Of a DNA stretch of 64,000 nt, positions 45,054 to 55,287 are shown piece by piece (positions within the stretch are counted from its first letter, which is position 1; each line of letters begins with the position of its first letter). Made by a program: the position numbers and the translations under genes. This DNA is from Pseudochrobactrum kiredjianiae (lineage in GTDB: Bacteria > Pseudomonadota > Alphaproteobacteria > Rhizobiales > Rhizobiaceae), in assembly GCF_030362795.1 (NCBI RefSeq), contig NZ_JAUCBM010000005.1, positions 124,001 through 188,000 of the forward strand, read 5' to 3'. The notes beneath the pieces were generated by a model. The model was not told the DNA's origin. It worked only from the letters and a program-made list of their open reading frames with translations, and searched no databases.

Positions 45054-45604
45054 GGCCGGTGCGTGTTATGACCGACTAATCGCGGCACTGCACGGCTGTA
45101 TAGGCTGCGAAACTGTTCAATCGTCTGTGCCTCCGGAATATCCATGATTTGTCTGGCTTCAGCGATCATCTGAGATTGTGTCTGATCTTTAAGGCGCAGG
45201 CTGACAATGGTTTTACCCAGTTTTGATGCTTCAATGCACAAACGGGCATCTTCCTTGCTAATGCCATTTGCCATGAATGAGCCGATAACGCTCCCCATAA
45301 TGCCGCCTGCCGCAGCACCGATAATCATGCCAAGTGAGGCAGAAACCAGCCAGCCTGAGGTAAGGACGGAGGCAAATACGGGAACGGTTATCAGCTTGAG
45401 ACCGATCAGCAGACCCGCAGCACCACCAACCATAGCGCCGGTACCGGCGCCGTTGACGATACTGTCACAGATGGAGGTGTCTTCTTCCGCATATTTGCGG
45501 CTGACGACAATAATATCAGATTGGGGAAAGCCCGCAGCTTCAAGATTATGCACGACTTGTTTTGCAAGGCCGTATTGATCATAAATTCTGGAAATAAGTT
45601 TCAT
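45044..45604 (-). CDS. Glycine-zipper membrane stress protein
   Basis: A 186-residue protein of the type annotated general stress protein 17M-like/DUF1269-like. An N-terminal ferredoxin-like half (LISRIYDQYGLAKQVVHNLEAAGFPQSDIIVVSR) is followed by a double glycine-rich helical segment (about 55-115; GAMVGGAAGLLIGLK, LGMIIGAAAGGIMGSVIG) likely inserted in the membrane. The tail repeats the first pattern (ARLCIEASKLGKTIVSLRL). Its final codons (ThrAla-stop) are encoded by repeat copy F. Confidence 0.8.
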   Translation of the reverse strand: MKLISRIYDQYGLAKQVVHNLEAAGFPQSDIIVVSRKYAEEDTSICDSIVNGAGTGAMVGGAAGLLIGLKLITVPVFASVLTSGWLVSASLGMIIGAAAGGIMGSVIGSFMANGISKEDARLCIEASKLGKTIVSLRLKDQTQSQMIAEARQIMDIPEAQTIEQFRSLYSRAVPRLVGHNTHRPTA

Positions 45605-45925
45605 TTTATTTCTCCTGAGCTGTTCGGTAGTACCTTTCCGGAATAAACATATATATGCTGCCAGATATTGATCTGGATGTAATGCAGGTAATTCTACCAG
45701 TTTACTTAAGGGATGGTATCACAATATTTTATTATTTTAAGGCTTTAATTGTCGCGGTGGAAATTCTCAGGTTTTGTATGAAATTTGTTTGTAATTGCAT
45801 GATATTTTTAACTTCACACAGGGCGCTATGCCCGATAAAGTAATGCCTGCTTCAGTGTGAAGTTAAATGATGCTTGGGCTCCGGCTTCATTGAAGACATG
45901 TCATTTGCGGAGCAGGGATGACACT
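45605..45925. other. Intergenic region between two stress-protein genes
   Basis: About 320 AT-rich bases between divergent genes. An inverted repeat CTTCACAC-AGGG...CAGTGTGAAG (about 45812 and 45853) is visible; otherwise no gene or known element. Confidence 0.4.
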
Positions 45926-46375
45926 ATGTATAAGCATATTCTGATTGCTACGGACGGATCGGATCTGGCACAAAAAGGTCTGGAACAGGGACTGGAACTT
46001 GCAGCCAAACTCGGCAGCAAAGTTACAATTCTGACCGTAACTGAGCCTTTTCCAATGATGGCGACAGCTAGCAGCGCAGGTTGGATCGCCAGCCCGAAAG
46101 ATGTCGAAATCTATAATGAAAATCAGGCAGGTCAGGCGCAGTCTATTCTTAAAGCTGCCGGTGAAACTGCTGCCAAACATGGTGTTACAGCTGAGCTGAA
46201 ACATATTGATGATCGCTGGCCTGCAGAAGCAATCACTGACTTTAGTGGAAAAAGCGATGTTGATCTGATTGTGATGACCTCGCATGGCCGTCGCGGTCTT
46301 GGTCGTCTGCTGCTGGGCAGCCAGACAAGTGAAGTTCTGACGCATACCAAAACGGCTATTCTGGTTGTGCGTTAA
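45926..46375 (+). CDS. Universal stress protein, UspA type
   Basis: A 149-residue Rossmann-like protein. It begins MYKHILIATDGSDLAQKG (Asp of the ATP site) and ends with the ATP-binding motif G-x2-G-x9-G-S/Q (HGRRGLGRLLLGSQTSEVL), so it is the ATP-binding subgroup. AGGGA supports ATG 45926. Such proteins help survive starvation and redox stress. Confidence 0.93.
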   Translation: MYKHILIATDGSDLAQKGLEQGLELAAKLGSKVTILTVTEPFPMMATASSAGWIASPKDVEIYNENQAGQAQSILKAAGETAAKHGVTAELKHIDDRWPAEAITDFSGKSDVDLIVMTSHGRRGLGRLLLGSQTSEVLTHTKTAILVVR

Positions 46376-46440
46376 AAAGTGAGCTTGGCTTATTAGCCAG
46401 TTTTGAAATTGCAAGATTTTTTGCCATCAGGCATTTAAAG

Positions 46441-46470
46441 CGGCCGCAGATTAAGTTCTGCGGCCGTTTT
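46441..46470. terminator. Bidirectional terminator, Usp / binding-protein gene
   Basis: Stem CGGCCGCAGA/TCTGCGGCCG with T-run, between convergent genes. Confidence 0.88.
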
Positions 46471-46479
46471 CTATTGGTT

Positions 46480-48132
46480 TTACTCTTTAGAGGCTTTCAG
46501 CACGTAGTTGGTATCCGGTGAAATGATGAAATCTTTCACCTTGTTGGAAACAACGGCCACTTCATTCAGCTGATAGAGCATGGTGAACGGGCTGGTGTCG
46601 CGGAACTCTTTTTGAATATCGAGATATTCCTGAGCGCGTTTGTCAGCGTCTTTTTCCATCACTGCCGCCAGTGTTTTCTGGGTCAGTTCCGGAATTTCCC
46701 ATGAGTTGCGCCATGCGCTCGTTTTGGAAACCGCATTATCGGAATTATCAAGATTGGTCACAAAAGTATCGGCATTGGTATGCGGATCCCAGTAATCAAT
46801 ACCCCACTGGCCGATATAAATATCATGCTTACGCGCACGATATTTGGTCAGTGTCTGCTTGCCATCGCCCGGGATGATTTCCAGCTTGATATTGGCCTTG
46901 GCAAAGGTCTGCTGAATGGATTCTGCAATGCCGGTAACGGGCTGGGTGTTACGCACATCCATGGTGATGGTGAAGCCGTCTTTCAGGCCGGCTTTTTCCA
47001 GCAGTTCTTTGGCTTTCTCAACATTGAGGCTGAACGGGTTTTCGTCCGTTGAGCCAAGCATACCAGCTGGCAGGAGGTTTTGGTGAATAGTACCGATGCC
47101 TTTAATCAGCGTGGACTGAATAGCATCATAATCGACCAGATATTTGACGGCCTGGCGAACTTCCGGTTTGGAAAGTGTGTCGTGCTGCTGGTTGAGGCTG
47201 AAATAATAGATGGTGCCTTTCGGTGCGCTGACGGTATGGAAACGGTCATCTTTGGAGATGGATTCCAGATCGCCAGGCTCAAGATTACGGGCAACATCAA
47301 TATCACCGGCATCAAGCATAATGCGCTGCGATGCGCTCTCTTTTACGTAGCGGTAGATGATGCGTTTGAGCGGTGGTTTTTCACCACCATAATTCTCATT
47401 GCGCTCCATCATGATGATTTCATTCGGGCGCCAGTCCTTGATTGCAAAAGCACCGGAGCCTGCATAATTGCGCTTGAGCCATTCATGGCCAAAATCATTA
47501 TCTGCTTTGGAATCCGCAGTCGGTGTCACCGCTTTTGCATGTTCTTTGAGCAGTTTGCTATCGATAACAGAGCCAACTGTGGCTGTCAGACAGTTATAAA
47601 CAAAGCTTGGCGCAAAGGCTTTTTCCGAGGTGAAAATCAATGTGTCGTCGTCTTTGGCGAAGACTTTTTCATCCACATTGTCTTTGGTCAGGCCGAACTG
47701 GCTGAGAATAAATACAGGGCTCTGGTCGAGCTTGACGGCGCGTTGCAGTGAATAGGCGGCATCATGCGCTGTGATCGGGTTGCCGGAAGCGAATTTCTGA
47801 CCTTTACGGATTTTAAAGGTGAAAGTCTTGCCATCTTCGGAAACGTCCCAGCTTTCGGCAATATCTGCCACCAGTTTGGACGGATCTTTATAGTCTGTAC
47901 GCACCAGACGGCCATAGCTGTTGGCCAGCATTTCCGATGTTGTAATTTCAAAGGATTCTGCCGGATCCAACGAGATCACATCATCGGTTGCCATGGCGAT
48001 CACCAGTGTATCTGCCGGTGTTGCGGCATGTGCTGCGCTTAGCAGAAATGAACCGGTAAGCGCGGTGCTGAACGCCAGTGTTAGTGTCAGTTTAGCCAGA
48101 TTGGTTTGGCGGATGGATGGTATCAAATTCAT
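46480..48132 (-). CDS. Peptide/nickel-type ABC transporter binding protein
   Basis: A 550-residue periplasmic binding protein of family 5 (DppA/OppA-like). The signal peptide lies at about 12-36 (LTLAFSTALTGSFLLSAAHAA). Conserved parts are LDPAESFEITTSEMLANSYGRLV, WDVSEDGKTFTFKIRKGQKFASGNPITAHD and YYFSLNQQHDTLSKPEVRQAVKYLVDYDAI. No permease or ATPase gene adjoins it, so it must work with components encoded elsewhere. GAGGGG precedes ATG 48132. Confidence 0.92.
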   Translation of the reverse strand: MNLIPSIRQTNLAKLTLTLAFSTALTGSFLLSAAHAATPADTLVIAMATDDVISLDPAESFEITTSEMLANSYGRLVRTDYKDPSKLVADIAESWDVSEDGKTFTFKIRKGQKFASGNPITAHDAAYSLQRAVKLDQSPVFILSQFGLTKDNVDEKVFAKDDDTLIFTSEKAFAPSFVYNCLTATVGSVIDSKLLKEHAKAVTPTADSKADNDFGHEWLKRNYAGSGAFAIKDWRPNEIIMMERNENYGGEKPPLKRIIYRYVKESASQRIMLDAGDIDVARNLEPGDLESISKDDRFHTVSAPKGTIYYFSLNQQHDTLSKPEVRQAVKYLVDYDAIQSTLIKGIGTIHQNLLPAGMLGSTDENPFSLNVEKAKELLEKAGLKDGFTITMDVRNTQPVTGIAESIQQTFAKANIKLEIIPGDGKQTLTKYRARKHDIYIGQWGIDYWDPHTNADTFVTNLDNSDNAVSKTSAWRNSWEIPELTQKTLAAVMEKDADKRAQEYLDIQKEFRDTSPFTMLYQLNEVAVVSNKVKDFIISPDTNYVLKASKE

Positions 48133-48310
48133 GCTTAGTTCCCCTCATATATACGGCCGTATTTTTTGTTTTTGGCCGGCTTGCATGAGAGCCTAAAGCA
48201 ACAATTTGAAAGATCAAACGATATCTGAATAATTTTATTGCTTTTGTTTATAAGATAAATCCCGCCGATATTTCTATCGACGGGGCTTAATTTTTTTCAG
48301 ATTATAGTGC

Positions 48311-49762
48311 TCAGATAACCAGATGTGTCACGAATTTGGTAGACAGATAGGCGTTGATTGCCTCTGAACCGCCCTCGGTGCCATAACCGGAATCTTTGAT
48401 ACCGCCGAAAGGAACTTCCGGCAGAGCCAGACCCAAATGATTGATGGTTGTCATACCGGCTTCAATGCGCAGACCCAGCTCGCGGGCATTTTCTGCCGAA
48501 CGGGTAAAGGCATAGGATGCCAAGCCGAATGGCAGGCGGTTGGCCTCATCAATCACTTCATCCAGCGTCTTGAAGGATGAGAATACGGCCACAGGACCGA
48601 ATGGCTCTTCATTCATGATACGGGACGTTTTTGGTGCATCGGCGAGTACTGTCGGCTCAAAGAAGTTACCGACATTGCCAATACGGCGACCACCAGTCAT
48701 CAGACGCGCGCCATTGTCCACGGCATCCTGAATCAGGGTTTCGAGGGCAGGGATACGGCGTTCATTGGCCAGTGGTCCCATCTGCACGCCTTCGTCAAAA
48801 CCATTGCCGACTTTGATGGCTTTGGCTTTTTCAGTAAAGGACTGCACAACCTGCTCATAGACATTTTCTTGCACGAGGAAGCGGGTCGGTGAAACGCAGA
48901 CCTGACCGGCATTGCGGAATTTGGACATAGCCAGCGTTTTAACGGCACCTTCAACATCGGCATCATCAAAGATGATCGCCGGTGCGTGACCGCCGAGTTC
49001 CATGGTCGACAGTTTCATATGCTGGCTGGCAAGACCGGCCAGCATTTTGCCGATTGGCGTGGAACCGGTAAACGAGATTTTGCGGATAATTGGATGCGGG
49101 ATCAGATATTCGGAGATTTCGGATGGCACGCCATAGACCAGATTGACCACACCGGCAGGAATACCGGCATCGACAAACACGCGCAGCAGTTCGGCAGGCG
49201 AGGCCGGTGTTTCTTCCGGTGCCTTGACGATAATCGAACAACCGGCTGCAATTGCTGCAGACAGTTTGCGCACCACCTGATTGATCGGGAAGTTCCACGG
49301 TGTGAAAGCGGCCACAGGGCCGACCGGCAGTTTAAATGCCATCTGCGATACACCGGCAGCACGTGCCGGAATGATCTGGCCGTAGGTACGGCGGGATTCT
49401 TCCGCAAACCATTCGATAATGTCGGCACCGGCAAGGATTTCGCCTTTGGCTTCAGCCACCGGCTTGCCCTGCTCAAGTGTCAGAATCGGCGCAATAGCGT
49501 CTGCGCGTTCGCGTAGCAGGTCTGCCGCACGGCGCATCAGCTTGGAACGATCGAATGGTGACGTTGCGCTCCAGATTTTGAAACCTTTGGCTGCGGCATC
49601 CAGTGCTGCATCAAGATCAACTATTTCTGCGTGTGCGACTTTACCAATCACTTCACCGGTCGCGGGATTGAGCACATCAATGGTGCGTCCGTTCTGCGCG
49701 TTGCGCCATTCACCGTTGATCAGGAGCTGGGTATCTGGATAACGCGGTGCAGTCTGAGACAT
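48311..49762 (-). CDS. gabD: NAD(P)-dependent succinate-semialdehyde dehydrogenase-like ALDH
   Basis: A 483-residue aldehyde dehydrogenase. It oxidises aldehydes with NAD(P), in GabD the last step of GABA breakdown to succinate. Visible: [10 protein letters not shown] (about 150), coenzyme loop [11 protein letters not shown] (about 230), general base Glu in MELGGHAPA (about 255) and nucleophile Cys289 in [18 protein letters not shown] follows at about 385. The start at 49762 is fixed by GGAGGAAAT directly upstream. The exact substrate among GabD-like enzymes is inferred from overall similarity. Confidence 0.9.
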   Translation of the reverse strand: MSQTAPRYPDTQLLINGEWRNAQNGRTIDVLNPATGEVIGKVAHAEIVDLDAALDAAAKGFKIWSATSPFDRSKLMRRAADLLRERADAIAPILTLEQGKPVAEAKGEILAGADIIEWFAEESRRTYGQIIPARAAGVSQMAFKLPVGPVAAFTPWNFPINQVVRKLSAAIAAGCSIIVKAPEETPASPAELLRVFVDAGIPAGVVNLVYGVPSEISEYLIPHPIIRKISFTGSTPIGKMLAGLASQHMKLSTMELGGHAPAIIFDDADVEGAVKTLAMSKFRNAGQVCVSPTRFLVQENVYEQVVQSFTEKAKAIKVGNGFDEGVQMGPLANERRIPALETLIQDAVDNGARLMTGGRRIGNVGNFFEPTVLADAPKTSRIMNEEPFGPVAVFSSFKTLDEVIDEANRLPFGLASYAFTRSAENARELGLRIEAGMTTINHLGLALPEVPFGGIKDSGYGTEGGSEAINAYLSTKFVTHLVI

Positions 49763-49916
49763 ATTTCCTCCGGTATATATGCTTGAGAGCAGCAAATAAT
49801 ATGCCGCAATGTAATTCTGTAGAACTCACTATAGAAGATCTGGCCTATGGTTTGGCAAGAGCGGGTTGGTAAAATTATAAGGCTGAGACGCTTTGTCAGA
49901 GGGTATCTAAAAATAA

Positions 49917-49943
49917 AAAAGGCGGGAAAAATCCCGCCTTTTA
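49917..49943. terminator. Terminator of the GPR-like gene
   Basis: Stem AAAAGGCGGGA/TCCCGCCTTTT with loop AAAA. Confidence 0.9.
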
Positions 49944-49958
49944 AACTCTTCGATCTGA

Positions 49959-52900
49959 TTAACGCAGACGACCCGATGCGTGTGCCAGCATGGTGTAGAC
50001 CTTGCCGGTATCGGATGTGAGGTAGGTCTGAGTGACCATATTATCACGATCATTACGGGCAACATCTTCCAGCAGTCGCTGGAAATCATCCATGTAGCGG
50101 TCTACCGCACGACGGAAGTCACCATCCATCTGGTACTTGCTTTTGATTTCTTCAAAAGTCTGCTGACCCTTCAGCGTATAGAGACGACGGGTGAACACAT
50201 TGCGCTCACCACGACGGTAGCGATCCCAAAGCTCAACAGACGCTTCATGATCAATTGCACGAGCAATATCAACCGACAGCGAGTTCAGACTGTCAACAAC
50301 ATGAGCAGCGGAACGCTGTGGTGTCACATTGTTCTGACTGCGTGGAGCCTGAGCTTTGGTGTCTTCATCTGCGGAGGCGCGTGCCAGCAGATTGGATACC
50401 CAGCCACCGCGTGTGCTTTCCTGCGGAGCAGGCGCTTGAACTGGGGCAGACACTGTATAGCTCTGCTGTGGTGCCGGTGTTGGTGCAACAGTCTGCGTGA
50501 CAGCCGGTGCCACATAAGCCTGAGCAGGCGCTGCGGCTGCAACAGTCTGCTTGGCAATCGTGCGGTCTGCACGGCTGTCGCCCACATCCACCAGACGACC
50601 GGATTTGTTGACGATCGAAGCCAGTTCTTTCAGTGCGTTGATCTGTTCGGAAACAGCTTTACGCATTGCAGTGGTGGATTCTTTTGCTTCCGCAGGCATA
50701 TCGAGTACGCCGCGCTTCAGCTCGCCACGGGTTGCATCCAGCTCGCCACGGATTTCCGCAGCGGAGCGACGGATGTCATCTGTTGCCGATGCGAATTTCT
50801 GTGTTGCCTGATCCACAACTTCGGAAATAGCTGCACGTAGCTGCTCAGTAGAGTTGCGTGTGCGGCCTTCAGTGCGTTCCAGAGCAGAGGTGACGAGGGT
50901 TTCAAAGCCCTGCATCACTTTCTCAATATTTTCCGATTTGTCGATCAGACCGGCTGACAGACGTTCCAGCGCATCATGACGATCAGACAGGGTATCATTG
51001 AGACCATTCTGAGCCACATTGATAAGATCCGAAGCACGGGACAGAACGGCACTGTGGTCTTCAAAGCGTTTGGCGATATCTGCGATCTGCGTCAGCGTAT
51101 TGCCGGACAGGGAGCGCAGGGCACCAATATTATTGTCGATAACAACGCTGGAGCTGGAGAAGATCTGAGCCGCACGGTTGGTGCTGTCAGCAAAGTTCGT
51201 TGTCGATTCAACCAGACGAGTATCAATATCGTTGAGGTTGTGTGTCGCTTTGTCGATCAGCTGGCCGAGTTCTGCATTCGAGCTTGCTAAGCGATCAATC
51301 AGACCACCAACACCCTGAGACAGGTTTGACTTGGCTTCCTGAACCGCAGAAATGGTTTCAGCTGTACGACTTGCCAGTGCATTGACCAGTGCTGCGTTTT
51401 CAGTACGCAGACGATCCGTTGCTGCATGTGTTGCCTGTTCAAGCTGGCTTGCAAGACCCTGACCGCTATCGGCAAGGCGCTGTACAAGAGGCTCGGCAGT
51501 GTCGGCCAGAATGCGGGTGATTTCCTGCGAACGGGCTGCGAGAACCGAGTTCAGCTCACGGGTGCGCTCTTCCAGCGTTGCAGAAGTATTCTGCGTAGCA
51601 TCGGAAATGCGCGACTCAATAACACCGAGTTCACCAGTGATACGGGAACCGATTTCACCAAGACCCATCGCAATCGCATCAGCGCGCTCAGTCAAGCGTG
51701 CCTCTGTACCGGAAAGGTTTTCCAGAACGCGGGCGCTGAAGGCTTCACTATGTGCACCCAGCACATCGCTGGCATGGGATGCAGTCTGTGCGATACGGGT
51801 TTCAATGCCGCTAAGGTCTCCGGTCAGGCGGTTGCTTACATCACTGATGCCGGAAGCAATGGCTTCTGCACGCTCAGTCAGACGGTTTTCTGTACCGGAC
51901 AGATTCTCCAGAACGCGGGCGCTGAACGCTTCAGAATGTGCGCCAAGCACATCGCTGGTGCGTGTTGCTGTTTCTGCAATACGGCTTTCAATGCCGCTGA
52001 GTTCGCCGGTGAGACGGGTTTCAATAGCTTCAAGACCGGAAGCAATCTGGCTTGCACGTTCACCAAGGCGGGCTTCTGTACCGGCCAGATTTTCGATCAG
52101 GCGGTCGTTGAAGTTTTCACCAAAGCCATGCAGGGCATTGCCGGCTTTTGCCGCTTCTGCACTGAGCGAGCCTGCAGCTTCCGTAATTTTTTCGCGGAGC
52201 GTACCGGCAACGACTGTCGCGCTGTGCTCAAGCGATTTGCGGACATTGTCCACGCCCATGCTCAGAGCGCGTTCCATCGTAGAAGTACGTTCTTCGATAA
52301 TGCCGGTCTGGTTGTCGAAAGTGCTCTGCAATGTGCCGGTTGCATTGGCAACGGCATCTTGAAGGGCAACTGTGCGCTGTACCAGTGTTTCACCATGCTG
52401 GCGCAGATTGGCATCCAGAGCTTCTGTGCCGTTCTGCATGGCAGCCTGCAACTGCGAAGCGCGGTCACCAACAGTGTTGATGTGTTCGTTCAGCAGGGAG
52501 CTGACGGCGGCGCTGTTATGCTGCAGGTTTTCAGAGAACTGCTGATTACGCTCATCCAGTGTGCGGGCATAGTCTGCATGCTGCTGATCAAGCGTCGATT
52601 TAAGCGCAGAAGCGCGGCCATCGAAACGGGTTTCCTGATCGGTGAAGATATCATTGAGCTTGGTGTTATGCGCTGCCATGGCTTCACGCATGTCATTGGT
52701 GCGCTGTTCCAGAATAGCTGCATGCTGGCTGGCTGTCTGATCGAGTGTGGAGGCGTTGCCTGCAATCGCGCGTTCAATATCCGCACCACGCTCGGAGATT
52801 GTCTGGCTATGCTGCTGCATTGCAGCGGCAATGCGCTCGGCTTCACCGGAAAGGGTGGTGGACAGTGTTTCACGGCTGTCTGCAATCTGCGAGATGAACT

Positions 52901-54701
52901 GACCTGCGCGGTCGTTCAACAGACCGGCAACGGAATCTGTGATGCCGGAGAGTTCGCCATTCAGCTTGTCTTTGGTCTCATCAACCACTGTGCTGATCGA
53001 AGAACGCACGCCGGAGAAGGTTTCAGCAATCTCACGGGTACGGGCAATCAGATTTTCATTGATCTGACGCGAGCGGACTTCCAGCGCTGCATTAAGTTTC
53101 TCAGTGCTGCTGTCAATTGCCTGTGCGCGGCCTTCAAATTCTGTCAGCAGCGAATGACCGCGTGCGGCCAGTGTTGAGTTGAGATCTGCCAGACGCTGAT
53201 CGAATTCAGTGACCATGTTCATGGTCGCATCGCCGAGCAGCGAAGCAATATTGGATGTACGGGCATCCAGTGCTTCGGTCAGGGTCTCGGTGAGGCCGCG
53301 TGAGCGTTCTTCCAGCGTCGCGATACGGGTGTCGAGAATATCAACAAAATCACCGCCGGAAGAGCTGATACGGGTTGAAATATCGGTGCTGCGGGTATCA
53401 ATCGCTTCGGAAATGGCCGCGCCGCTTTCATTCAGGCGGCTGATCATGGTTTCACCTGCATGGGACAGGGAAGAGGTCAACTCGCTGGAAACGGTGAGAA
53501 CATTGTCACGAATGATATCGCTGGCCGAAGACAGTTCGGTTTTGAGATGCTCATGCGCACCGGAGATGGAAGAGCGTACGCGTTCTGCATGGCTGATCAC
53601 AGCTTCACGCTCATTGCCAAGTTCGGCAATCAGTGCGCGGATGCGGACTTCGTTGTCGCTGTAGGCGCGTTCGAGCTGGTGAACTTCGGTTTGTACCAGA
53701 GTTTCAAGCTCAACGGCGCGTGCGAGCGTGCGCTCGATGCCTTCATTCATCGCCGCAACTTCACGGCGTACAGCCTGACCAAGCGTGGAAACGCGGTCAC
53801 CGGCAGCAGCTTCAGGCGAAGCGAGACGCAGTGCAGCGGCTGTCATCTGACGGGCAGCGGATTGCAGTTCCTGCGCACGGCGCACCATCTGGGCAAAGCC
53901 CCAGAACATAACAACCGGCACAGCAATACCGGCTGCAACACCAATACCGGACGGAGTTGCGAAAAAGTCTTTAATCGCTGAGAAAGAGGTGAGACCCTGC
54001 GGACTCAGTGCATGGGCGAGGGTGAGACCACCCGCAGTCCAGAGCGCGCTGATCGCTGTGGTTGTCCAGAATACATTCGAATTTCGGCCATTGGTGCGAC
54101 GCAGCAGCAGGTTATTGTTGCGCAGGTCGTCATTCGCAGGCGTGAAAGGTGTGGCGGCTTGTGCCGGAACGCTTTGCTGAGCGGCAGGACGGGAAACTGT
54201 TACTTCAGCAGGCGCAGGTTCCGCATTCAGGTCAGCTTCATCAAAAGAGAATGTGCTGTCTGATTTGAGGGGTACAGCCTCAGGCTGATTGGCTGCCTGC
54301 AACACGGTCACGCTGCCCGGGGTGGCGGCAGATGCTGTAACAACAGGTGGTGCGGCAGGCGTAACCGGAGCGGCAGGAAGGTCGGTTTTTTCGGCCTTTG
54401 TGCTTTTAGCTGGTTTTTGCGGGGTATCGATTGGCTTGGCTTCAGCTTTGGTGCTGGCAGCAGCAACTGTGGCTGCAACAGTTGCCGCGGCGGCAATCGG
54501 TGCAGCGCTGTTCTGTTCCAATGCCAGTTCTTCAGCAGCACGCGAAATCTGGCTTTCCAGATCATCAAGCGAAAATTCTGCTTCAGGAGCGTCAAAATTC
54601 AAATCCAGCTCAAAGTCGTCGCTGAAATCCAGATCCAGCCCGTCTGTGAGGGCTTGTTCCATATCAAGCTCAAGCTTTTGTGCTTTTGTATTTTGTGCCA
54701 T
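49959..54701 (-). CDS. Giant membrane-anchored coiled-coil protein, GPR-like (polar growth)
   Basis: A 1580-residue protein. Residues 1-65 are acidic (DLDFSDDFELDLNFDAPEAE). Residues 70-200 are a low-complexity Ala/Pro/Thr linker. Two hydrophobic helices follow (about 212-236 and 250-273). From about 280 to 1400 lies a very long helical region of degenerate Ala/Leu/Ser/Asp repeats, apolipoprotein-like, with repeated LxxRxxxIxxxLxxxxxxL patterns. It ends in a conserved-looking globular C-terminal domain (about 1470-1580; ELWDRYRRGERNVFTRRLYTLKGQQ, RAVDRYMDDFQRLLEDVARND). This layout fits the Growth Pole Ring protein of Agrobacterium, needed for polar growth in Rhizobiales. Assignment is by architecture, not alignment. 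Two 62-residue units around 870-1010 are almost identical. Confidence 0.8.
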   Translation of the reverse strand: MAQNTKAQKLELDMEQALTDGLDLDFSDDFELDLNFDAPEAEFSLDDLESQISRAAEELALEQNSAAPIAAAATVAATVAAASTKAEAKPIDTPQKPAKSTKAEKTDLPAAPVTPAAPPVVTASAATPGSVTVLQAANQPEAVPLKSDSTFSFDEADLNAEPAPAEVTVSRPAAQQSVPAQAATPFTPANDDLRNNNLLLRRTNGRNSNVFWTTTAISALWTAGGLTLAHALSPQGLTSFSAIKDFFATPSGIGVAAGIAVPVVMFWGFAQMVRRAQELQSAARQMTAAALRLASPEAAAGDRVSTLGQAVRREVAAMNEGIERTLARAVELETLVQTEVHQLERAYSDNEVRIRALIAELGNEREAVISHAERVRSSISGAHEHLKTELSSASDIIRDNVLTVSSELTSSLSHAGETMISRLNESGAAISEAIDTRSTDISTRISSSGGDFVDILDTRIATLEERSRGLTETLTEALDARTSNIASLLGDATMNMVTEFDQRLADLNSTLAARGHSLLTEFEGRAQAIDSSTEKLNAALEVRSRQINENLIARTREIAETFSGVRSSISTVVDETKDKLNGELSGITDSVAGLLNDRAGQFISQIADSRETLSTTLSGEAERIAAAMQQHSQTISERGADIERAIAGNASTLDQTASQHAAILEQRTNDMREAMAAHNTKLNDIFTDQETRFDGRASALKSTLDQQHADYARTLDERNQQFSENLQHNSAAVSSLLNEHINTVGDRASQLQAAMQNGTEALDANLRQHGETLVQRTVALQDAVANATGTLQSTFDNQTGIIEERTSTMERALSMGVDNVRKSLEHSATVVAGTLREKITEAAGSLSAEAAKAGNALHGFGENFNDRLIENLAGTEARLGERASQIASGLEAIETRLTGELSGIESRIAETATRTSDVLGAHSEAFSARVLENLSGTENRLTERAEAIASGISDVSNRLTGDLSGIETRIAQTASHASDVLGAHSEAFSARVLENLSGTEARLTERADAIAMGLGEIGSRITGELGVIESRISDATQNTSATLEERTRELNSVLAARSQEITRILADTAEPLVQRLADSGQGLASQLEQATHAATDRLRTENAALVNALASRTAETISAVQEAKSNLSQGVGGLIDRLASSNAELGQLIDKATHNLNDIDTRLVESTTNFADSTNRAAQIFSSSSVVIDNNIGALRSLSGNTLTQIADIAKRFEDHSAVLSRASDLINVAQNGLNDTLSDRHDALERLSAGLIDKSENIEKVMQGFETLVTSALERTEGRTRNSTEQLRAAISEVVDQATQKFASATDDIRRSAAEIRGELDATRGELKRGVLDMPAEAKESTTAMRKAVSEQINALKELASIVNKSGRLVDVGDSRADRTIAKQTVAAAAPAQAYVAPAVTQTVAPTPAPQQSYTVSAPVQAPAPQESTRGGWVSNLLARASADEDTKAQAPRSQNNVTPQRSAAHVVDSLNSLSVDIARAIDHEASVELWDRYRRGERNVFTRRLYTLKGQQTFEEIKSKYQMDGDFRRAVDRYMDDFQRLLEDVARNDRDNMVTQTYLTSDTGKVYTMLAHASGRLR
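51719..52110 (-). repeat. 186-bp tandem coding repeat within the GPR-like gene
   Basis: Starting at CCAGAACGCGGGCGCTGAA (51722 and 51908), two units of 186 bases are almost identical, with a more diverged third beginning at about 52094. The protein unit begins SEAFSARVLENLSGTE, passes RLTERA-AIA-G, and ends RIA-TA-SDVLGAH. The low divergence implies recent duplication or gene conversion. Confidence 0.85.
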
Positions 54702-55287
54702 AGCCGTTTTACCCCGTACTCATACATTTACGCAAAAACCGTGTCAGAATTGCCGCCGATAAATCTGAACGGCAGTTATAAAGACACGTTGCGCAGTCTA
54801 TAGGTTAAAACTTCCGGAGCCATATGGGAACTGCGGAAATAGCGGTTGATGAATTGTTTAAAGATAAGGTTAACGCGAAACGATATGAAATAGCGAAAAC
54901 AAAGCAAATGCGGGCTTTTTCAAGCGCTATCTAATTGTGGAAATCTTTAAGCAAACATCAGAAGTCTCTATAATATGTGCCGGATTGTGGCACATTTTGC
55001 CATAGTTGGGCAAGAAATTAATGTATTCACGCAGGCAATCACGGTCCGGCTGTTTTCGCTGTTAATGATTAATGCCGGACACATTACTATATGCGCCGGA
55101 TAGTCAATTTTAGATCATTCGATGCTCGAAATTGACGCAGACGAGCAGGGATCGCGTGTTTACAGCTTGAACTCTATGCGCACAGCACGTATCTGCCGTG
55201 CAACACTCTTTATAATCGTGTCCGCATGAACATCCCGGTGCTGTGCCGGTCAGAATGATTTATGCGGGTATCTCACGGGATGAATTT
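54702..55287. other. Intergenic region before the ferredoxin gene
   Basis: About 585 bases between divergent genes, AT-rich, with no credible gene. A palindrome ATGTGCC-GGATTGT-GGCACAT lies at 54975-54995, and a related GGCACAT-TCGG-ATGTGCC occurs before the reductase gene (55932-55949). Confidence 0.45.

Noticed and set aside
47080-47751. 223-codon open frame antisense to the peptide-binding protein gene
   Set aside because: Shadow of a well-supported CDS, without start signals.
51426-53177. 583-codon open frame antisense to the GPR-like gene
   Set aside because: It is a shadow of the repetitive coding strand; no ribosome site and a Cys-rich, biased product.
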